Shown here in pieces: positions 62,001-64,000 of a stretch of 64,000 bases of DNA. A program made the translations under genes and the position numbers. This stretch comes from Larus michahellis (taxonomy: Eukaryota > Chordata > Aves > Charadriiformes > Laridae): the NCBI RefSeq assembly GCF_964199755.1, contig NC_133898.1:104026847-104090846 (forward strand). The letters run 5' to 3'. Positions within the stretch are counted from its first letter, which is position 1. Every line of letters begins with the position of its first letter. The notes beneath the pieces were generated by a model. The model searched no databases. It was given only the letters and a program-made list of their open reading frames with translations, and was not told the origin of the DNA.

Positions 62001-62768
62001 TGTCTCTGTTGAATTTCATGAGGTTCTTGCAAGGCCATTGCTTCAAGCTATCCAGGTCCCACTGATAGCAGCCCTACCCTTAAGCCTATTGGCTGCACCT
62101 TCCAGTTTGTAATAAAAATTAAAAACTCATGCCTTTTAAGTAGCTGCACAACACAATTAATAGGATTCACCTTTAAAATTATGCCTTACATATAGAAAAT
62201 TTTATCCCATTATAAAGTATTACCTGATACAGAGATTTAATGTGGCAAATGGCTTCCCCAAAATCTCAGACAAAAGCAGGCAGATAACTAGGTTTGCTGG
62301 ATAATGGTTTGTGATAACTGTTATTATTCAATTATTTAATCAGAATAATTTATGCTAAGGTCCCTCTGCTGTATATACAAGCAAGAGAACAAGTTTTTGC
62401 ATTGGCTTGCATGAAGTTAGGTTGGTTTTTTCCCCCCCTTAGGAACTGCGTAAGACTAGCAAATTGGTCGGTTAGAAGCTGTGTGTTTCAAATGATGCCC
62501 CAGAAGGAAAAATCTCTAGTTACTAGTTCCAGATCCAGCTCAGCAATCTTTTTTTTTTTTCCACTTAGCAGTGAAAACAAACACACTCATGACTACAAGG
62601 CCTGTATTATCCAATTCTACTGAAACAAAATACGTCCAATACCTTAAAGGCTTTGTTTTTCTCTTCTTTTTGCTGTTTCTCTACTTCAACATGGCGTGCC
62701 AGACGATCCAAGGTTGACGCAACTCGTTCTTTCTGATAGTCAATGTGATCTTTACGTTTAGTATTTCT
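32043..62768 (-). CDS. ZNF451: ZNF451, C2H2 zinc-finger SUMO2/3 ligase (5' partial)
   Basis: Twelve coding segments, high to low: 62643-62768, 60995-61106, 60199-60349, 58650-58776, 57117-57270, 54982-55129, 52396-54044, 51155-51289, 47159-47289, 45997-46183, 34378-34452, 32043-32095. They join in frame into 1015 residues plus stop; the human protein is about 1061, so some 60 N-terminal residues lie past 64000. Seen: about a dozen C2H2 or degenerate C2H2 fingers (for example [11 protein letters not shown]...H...H, CRICEEMF...H...H, CAACNKNF...H...H), a PIN/NYN-like C-terminal domain starting at [11 protein letters not shown] and including [16 protein letters not shown], and a final ubiquitin-interacting motif [12 protein letters not shown]. 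From family knowledge: ZNF451 is a nuclear SUMO E3/E4 enzyme that elongates SUMO2/3 chains and helps repair TOP2 adducts; its catalytic tandem SIM is N-terminal and not in this window. Confidence 0.97.
32096..34377 (-). other. ZNF451 last intron
   Basis: GT-AG intron of 2.3 kb (donor gtctgt). AT-rich, no recognised repeat. Confidence 0.88.
34378..34452 (-). CDS. ZNF451: ZNF451 penultimate coding exon, acidic and UIM-like
   Basis: Encodes residues 975-998: [13 protein letters not shown] then [11 protein letters not shown], with split Gly974 and Glu999. The acidic run followed by KRSLEE resembles the true UIM in the next exon, although Thr replaces the usual central Ala. Acceptor cttaag, donor gtctgt. 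Confidence 0.9.
37305..37332. repeat. G-rich tract
   Basis: Runs of G (aaaggggggggg, agggagggg, cggcagggg) that could form a G-quadruplex on the plus strand. Confidence 0.6.
37583..38330 (-). mobile_element. CR1 LINE, antisense to plus, internally deleted
   Basis: Minus-strand translation gives RT pieces ([39 protein letters not shown]), so it includes the FADD catalytic motif in decayed form. The 3' UTR end (gaggttggaacagactctgg on plus) lies only about 150 bases from the mid-ORF part, so several hundred bases of the C-terminal coding region are missing. Frame broken. Confidence 0.9.
39469..39483. promoter_or_regulatory. Perfect steroid-receptor palindrome (GRE/ARE type)
   Basis: AGAACATTATGTTCT is two perfect inverted AGAACA half-sites with a 3-base spacer, the consensus for glucocorticoid, androgen, progesterone and mineralocorticoid receptors. 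Sequence match only, in the large ZNF451 intron. Confidence 0.45.
40950..42464 (+). mobile_element. CR1 LINE, 1.5 kb, with long open RT frame
   Basis: Best-preserved transposon here. The CR1 ORF2 frame begins abruptly at [20 protein letters not shown] (40954). It meets one TAG at 41014-41016, then stays open for 448 codons to 42387, and the 3' UTR ends in gattctatgattc near 42464. 5'-truncated: the endonuclease domain and all of ORF1 are absent. It lies antisense inside the ZNF451 large intron. Confidence 0.95.
41014..42387 (+). pseudogene. CR1 ORF2 reverse transcriptase, 5'-truncated
   Basis: Open from the TAG at 41014-41016 to the TAG at 42385-42387. Visible RT features in order: [19 protein letters not shown], the motif A region [15 protein letters not shown], the motif B region [17 protein letters not shown], and motif [10 protein letters not shown]. 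The CR1 C-terminal region follows, with [19 protein letters not shown] and [20 protein letters not shown]. All the RT landmarks are intact but the endonuclease domain is missing, so it cannot be an autonomous element. Expression would require a host promoter; none is evident. Confidence 0.85.
44474..44537. repeat. Degenerate tandem duplication
   Basis: Two diverged copies of a roughly 33-base unit (catttccctctcctcatcg and cattcccctctcctcactg, each followed by a tct-rich tail). Intronic; no function evident. Confidence 0.6.
45997..46183 (-). CDS. ZNF451: ZNF451 coding exon, PIN-like domain end
   Basis: Encodes residues 912-973: [60 protein letters not shown] and TK. The LSGD/F segment and its spacing fit a late acidic position of a PIN/NYN-like fold. 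Very close to the human sequence. Acceptor gtacag, donor gtagaa. Confidence 0.96.
46184..47158 (-). other. ZNF451 intron
   Basis: GT-AG intron of 0.98 kb (donor gtaagt). No repeat recognised. Confidence 0.9.
47159..47289 (-). CDS. ZNF451: ZNF451 coding exon, PIN-like domain middle
   Basis: Encodes split Gly868 and residues 869-911: [20 protein letters not shown], then [20 protein letters not shown] and CVH. Acceptor ctttag at 47290, donor cac|gtaagt. Confidence 0.96.
47290..51154 (-). other. ZNF451 intron (3.9 kb)
   Basis: GT-AG intron. Contains a short (TG)n at about 50233-50247 and the twin hairpins at 50594-50638. No transposon recognised. Confidence 0.87.
50594..50638. repeat. Twin adjacent hairpins sharing one core
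   Basis: Hairpin 1 at 50594-50613 has 9-base arms (TTGGGGTTT / AAACCCCAA) around AC. Hairpin 2 at 50615-50638 has 11-base arms (GTTATGGGTTT / AAACCCATAAC) around the same AC. Both share GGGTTTACAAACCC, suggesting duplication followed by compensated change at the outer arms. Confidence 0.85.
51155..51289 (-). CDS. ZNF451: ZNF451 coding exon, PIN-like domain start
   Basis: Encodes split Asp823 and residues 824-867: [40 protein letters not shown] and WGFQ. The hydrophobic strand ending in VDLDNW looks like the first acidic strand of a PIN/NYN-like fold. Acceptor ttgaag, donor gtaaaa. Confidence 0.95.
51290..52395 (-). other. ZNF451 intron
   Basis: GT-AG intron of 1.1 kb (donor gtttgc). Poly-T at about 52147-52160 only. 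Confidence 0.88.
52396..54044 (-). CDS. ZNF451: ZNF451 large zinc-finger exon
   Basis: A single 1649-base exon encoding residues 274-822 without a stop. It holds about eight C2H2-type or variant fingers, including CENCDKLF...H...[81 protein letters not shown] and [20 protein letters not shown]. An acidic linker ([15 protein letters not shown]) and a Lys-rich C-terminal end ([20 protein letters not shown]) follow human domain order. Lysine-rich stretches such as [10 protein letters not shown] are candidate auto-SUMOylation sites. Acceptor tttag at 54045, donor gtttgc. Confidence 0.97.
54045..54981 (-). other. ZNF451 intron with CR1
   Basis: GT-AG intron of 0.94 kb (donor gtttgt); about 40% of it is the CR1 copy at 54316-54702. 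Confidence 0.9.
54316..54702 (+). mobile_element. CR1 LINE 3' part, antisense to ZNF451
   Basis: Encodes the CR1 ORF2 C terminus in a still-open 99-codon frame ([39 protein letters not shown]) to the TAG at 54613-54615. The 3' UTR ends with ATTCTATT ATTCTATG at 54687-54702. 5'-truncated. Confidence 0.93.
54982..55129 (-). CDS. ZNF451: ZNF451 coding exon, zinc finger
   Basis: Encodes split Asp224 and residues 225-272: [40 protein letters not shown] and HMELTAHF. The finger CISC...HMELTAHF is completed in the next exon. Acceptor attacag, donor gtttgt. Confidence 0.95.
55130..57116 (-). other. ZNF451 intron (2.0 kb)
   Basis: GT-AG intron (donor gtatgt). Contains a polypyrimidine C/T run at about 55886-55909. 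No transposon recognised. Confidence 0.87.
57117..57270 (-). CDS. ZNF451: ZNF451 coding exon, zinc finger
   Basis: Encodes residues 173-223: [16 protein letters not shown], then the finger [11 protein letters not shown]...[10 protein letters not shown] and LEASKLS. Acceptor ttgcag at 57271; donor agtg|gtatgt. It follows an intron with a GC donor. Confidence 0.95.
57271..58649 (-). other. ZNF451 GC-AG intron
   Basis: The donor reads AAG|GCAAGA (58649 downward) and the acceptor ttgcag. No GT gives a usable frame: the next possible GT downstream would bring in an in-frame TAA. AAG|GCAAG is the usual sequence for GC donors. No transposon seen in the intron. Confidence 0.88.
58650..58776 (-). CDS. 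ZNF451: ZNF451 coding exon, degenerate finger
   Basis: Encodes the last base of Arg130 and residues 131-172: [40 protein letters not shown] and [10 protein letters not shown]...DH is a zinc finger with an incomplete second His. Acceptor ctccag; GC donor. Confidence 0.94.
58777..60198 (-). other. ZNF451 intron with solo LTR
   Basis: GT-AG intron (donor gtaagg) of 1.4 kb, of which about 545 bases are the LTR listed separately. Confidence 0.9.
59111..59654 (+). mobile_element. Solo LTR resembling avian ERVL-type LTRs
   Basis: Begins TGGTTCTGGCTGGGATGGAG and ends in GGTTAACCCACAGCA. Between them are motifs I associate with avian class III (ERVL) LTRs: gtgttttggattt, ggacagctgaccccaactg, catcccataccatac, and the 3' stretch ttttctcacttttacccttc. 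No internal coding sequence, so an old solo LTR. No clear target-site duplication was found. Antisense to ZNF451. Confidence 0.8.
60199..60349 (-). CDS. ZNF451: ZNF451 coding exon, first C2H2 finger
   Basis: Encodes split Gly80, residues 81-129 and two bases of Arg130. The finger is [20 protein letters not shown], completed by QRFDH across the exon junction. The preceding Gly/Arg-rich stretch ([14 protein letters not shown]) differs from the human sequence. Acceptor acacag, donor gtaagg. Confidence 0.94.
60350..60994 (-). other. ZNF451 intron
   Basis: GT-AG intron of 0.65 kb (donor gtaaga). Nothing recognised. Confidence 0.9.
60995..61106 (-). CDS. ZNF451: ZNF451 coding exon
   Basis: Encodes residues 43-79 plus split Gly80: [20 protein letters not shown], then [17 protein letters not shown]. 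Nearly identical to the human segment. Acceptor cttcag, donor gtaaga. Confidence 0.95.
61107..62642 (-). other. ZNF451 intron
   Basis: GT-AG intron of 1.5 kb (donor gtattg), A-rich, with an old CR1 scrap near 62 kb. Confidence 0.88.
61990..62110 (-). mobile_element. Old CR1 fragment
   Basis: The plus strand reads gtctctgttgaatttcatga, ggttcttgcaaggcc and agctatccaggtccc. That is the reverse complement of the CR1 region downstream of the RT core; the same spot in the CR1 at 37583-38330 reads cttgttgaacttcatgaggt. Very diverged. Confidence 0.65.
62643..62768 (-). CDS. ZNF451: ZNF451 coding exon (first in window)
   Basis: Encodes in-window residues 1-42: [40 protein letters not shown] and FK; about residue 64 onward in the human protein. 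Lys-rich helix just after the tandem-SIM module. Acceptor tgtag before 62768, donor aag|gtattg. Confidence 0.94.
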
Positions 62769-64000
62769 CTACAATTGAAAAGTTAAACTTTTATTTAGTA
62801 ATTGTTAAGTAACAGGCAGTAATATGGTGAAAAGTGATGCCCAAGCATCAGGACATAGTTCAGTACAGATACTCCAATACTAAGTTCCATGCTTTACCTT
62901 GCTAGTTTTCCTATTTACCAGCATCTGTAACTTCTGCTAAAAAATGAAACAACCCCAACTCCCCTACATATTCAAGGCAATTCATCAACAGCCTCACAAA
63001 AGCACAGGAAGGAACACGGATGATTATGCTGGGTGTCCTAGAAATCTCCAACAAATGACAAATTAACTAAATTCTTCCAAGTAGGTAAACAAAATTCCTG
63101 AAGATTTCAAAGCCAACATGTGGCCCACCTGAAACATTGAGAACCAATATCATTCTTGCTCTAAGACAACATTGCCCAGTACCTTCAGAAAGGCACATCA
63201 TTAGCTTTTTCTAGCATAAGGGATAGGCCATACACTGTACTTTGCTCCTGCTACACGAAAAGCTCTAGCAATCATCACTGCGAGTGAGCATGTGCATGTA
63301 CAGAAGACCCACCTTTCCTGGAAAGAACTAGGTTTCTGACACACATCCTCTACCGCAACACTGGAAAACAGAAGTCAAGAGATGGCCACTGCTGCCAAAA
63401 ACAACTCTGCTAGAGTCACTTTCAGTCACTGTCCCTCTCAAAGGCCCCACAGAGTAGGCACAATAAGCCTGGGGGATACATGAACTGACCAGCCTGCTTC
63501 TGACTCATAAATTCTCAGGAGGGATTATGAAGAATAAGGCTGAGTTAAGACCAGGCTGTCATCAGAATAAGGTCCTCCAACCTGCTGCTTAAATGTTATT
63601 TTAGACGGAAAAGGCCTGGGAGTAGGACAGATACATTTGCAGGCTAGAGACTGGACACAGACTTCTGAGGTCACTTGTAAAGTGGTATTTTTCTTCAACA
63701 CACTTGTTAAAAACACCAAAAGTCAAATAAAGGTTCCAAGTCCATTTCAAGAAGGCAAAAAATGTCTCTGGAAAAAGATGAATTGTTGGCACTCTTGCCT
63801 TCCACTCAACAGTAGGTAAAACTCAAAAGACTTTAATATTGGTTTATTTACTTATTACTTGTTAAAAATACATCTAACAAGTTTTTTGTGAAGAGTAACA
63901 TACATATGGAGTATAGGAAGTGAATATATGGAGTACAGGAGATTAATTAATTCATTCAACCAAGAAGTCCCAAAATACGTTTTAACATAACTCACATGAA
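62769..64000 (-). other. ZNF451 upstream intron (to window edge)
   Basis: No sequence resembling the SIM-PLRP-SIM region of ZNF451 was found here on the minus strand, so the upstream exons should lie past 64000. No repeat recognised. Confidence 0.7.

Noticed and set aside
62769-64000. Upstream ZNF451 exon with the SIM-PLRP-SIM module
   Set aside because: Searched for an acidic VSSDDEE-like or PLRP-like coding stretch on the minus strand; none seen with splice sites.

Overview
The window is nuclear DNA of a bird, most probably. The evidence is a conserved vertebrate gene block (RAB23, BAG2, ZNF451) split by compact GT-AG introns, at least eight CR1 LINE copies, several ending in the CR1-type ATTCTATG 3' terminus, and a solo LTR resembling avian ERVL-type LTRs. 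Nothing looks bacterial, viral or plasmid. I cannot name the species.

Layout. (1) 1-7663, + strand: coding exons 2-7 equivalent of RAB23. The window opens inside the codon for Met6 and the rest of the 237-residue protein is complete, followed by a probable long 3' UTR. (2) About 10.5-13.4 kb: gap between convergent genes with a CR1 scrap and an AT-rich palindromic tract. (3) 15892-24262, - strand: complete BAG2 in three coding exons, with a CpG-island promoter at about 24.1-24.5 kb. (4) 24.5-31 kb: intergenic, opening with a perfect 100-bp palindrome and a CR1. (5) 32043-62768, - strand: twelve coding exons of ZNF451 giving 1015 C-terminal residues and the stop. The first exons, which in the mammalian protein hold the tandem-SIM SUMO-ligase module, lie beyond 64000.

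Function. RAB23 is a small GTPase of membrane traffic that restrains Hedgehog signalling. BAG2 is an Hsc70/Hsp70 co-chaperone and CHIP inhibitor. ZNF451 is a SUMO2/3 ligase of the nucleus. They are neighbours by conserved synteny and do not form one pathway.

Most noteworthy: the perfect palindrome between the BAG2 promoter and a CR1; a CAG/polyglutamine insertion in the BAG2 N terminus; a GC-AG intron in ZNF451; a second UIM-like motif next to the C-terminal UIM of ZNF451; a CR1 reverse-transcriptase frame open for 448 codons; and a pair of CR1s in opposite orientation around the BAG2 promoter. I found no evidence for a wholly new gene system. All exon boundaries were set by hand from splice signals, reading-frame continuity and remembered mammalian homologues.
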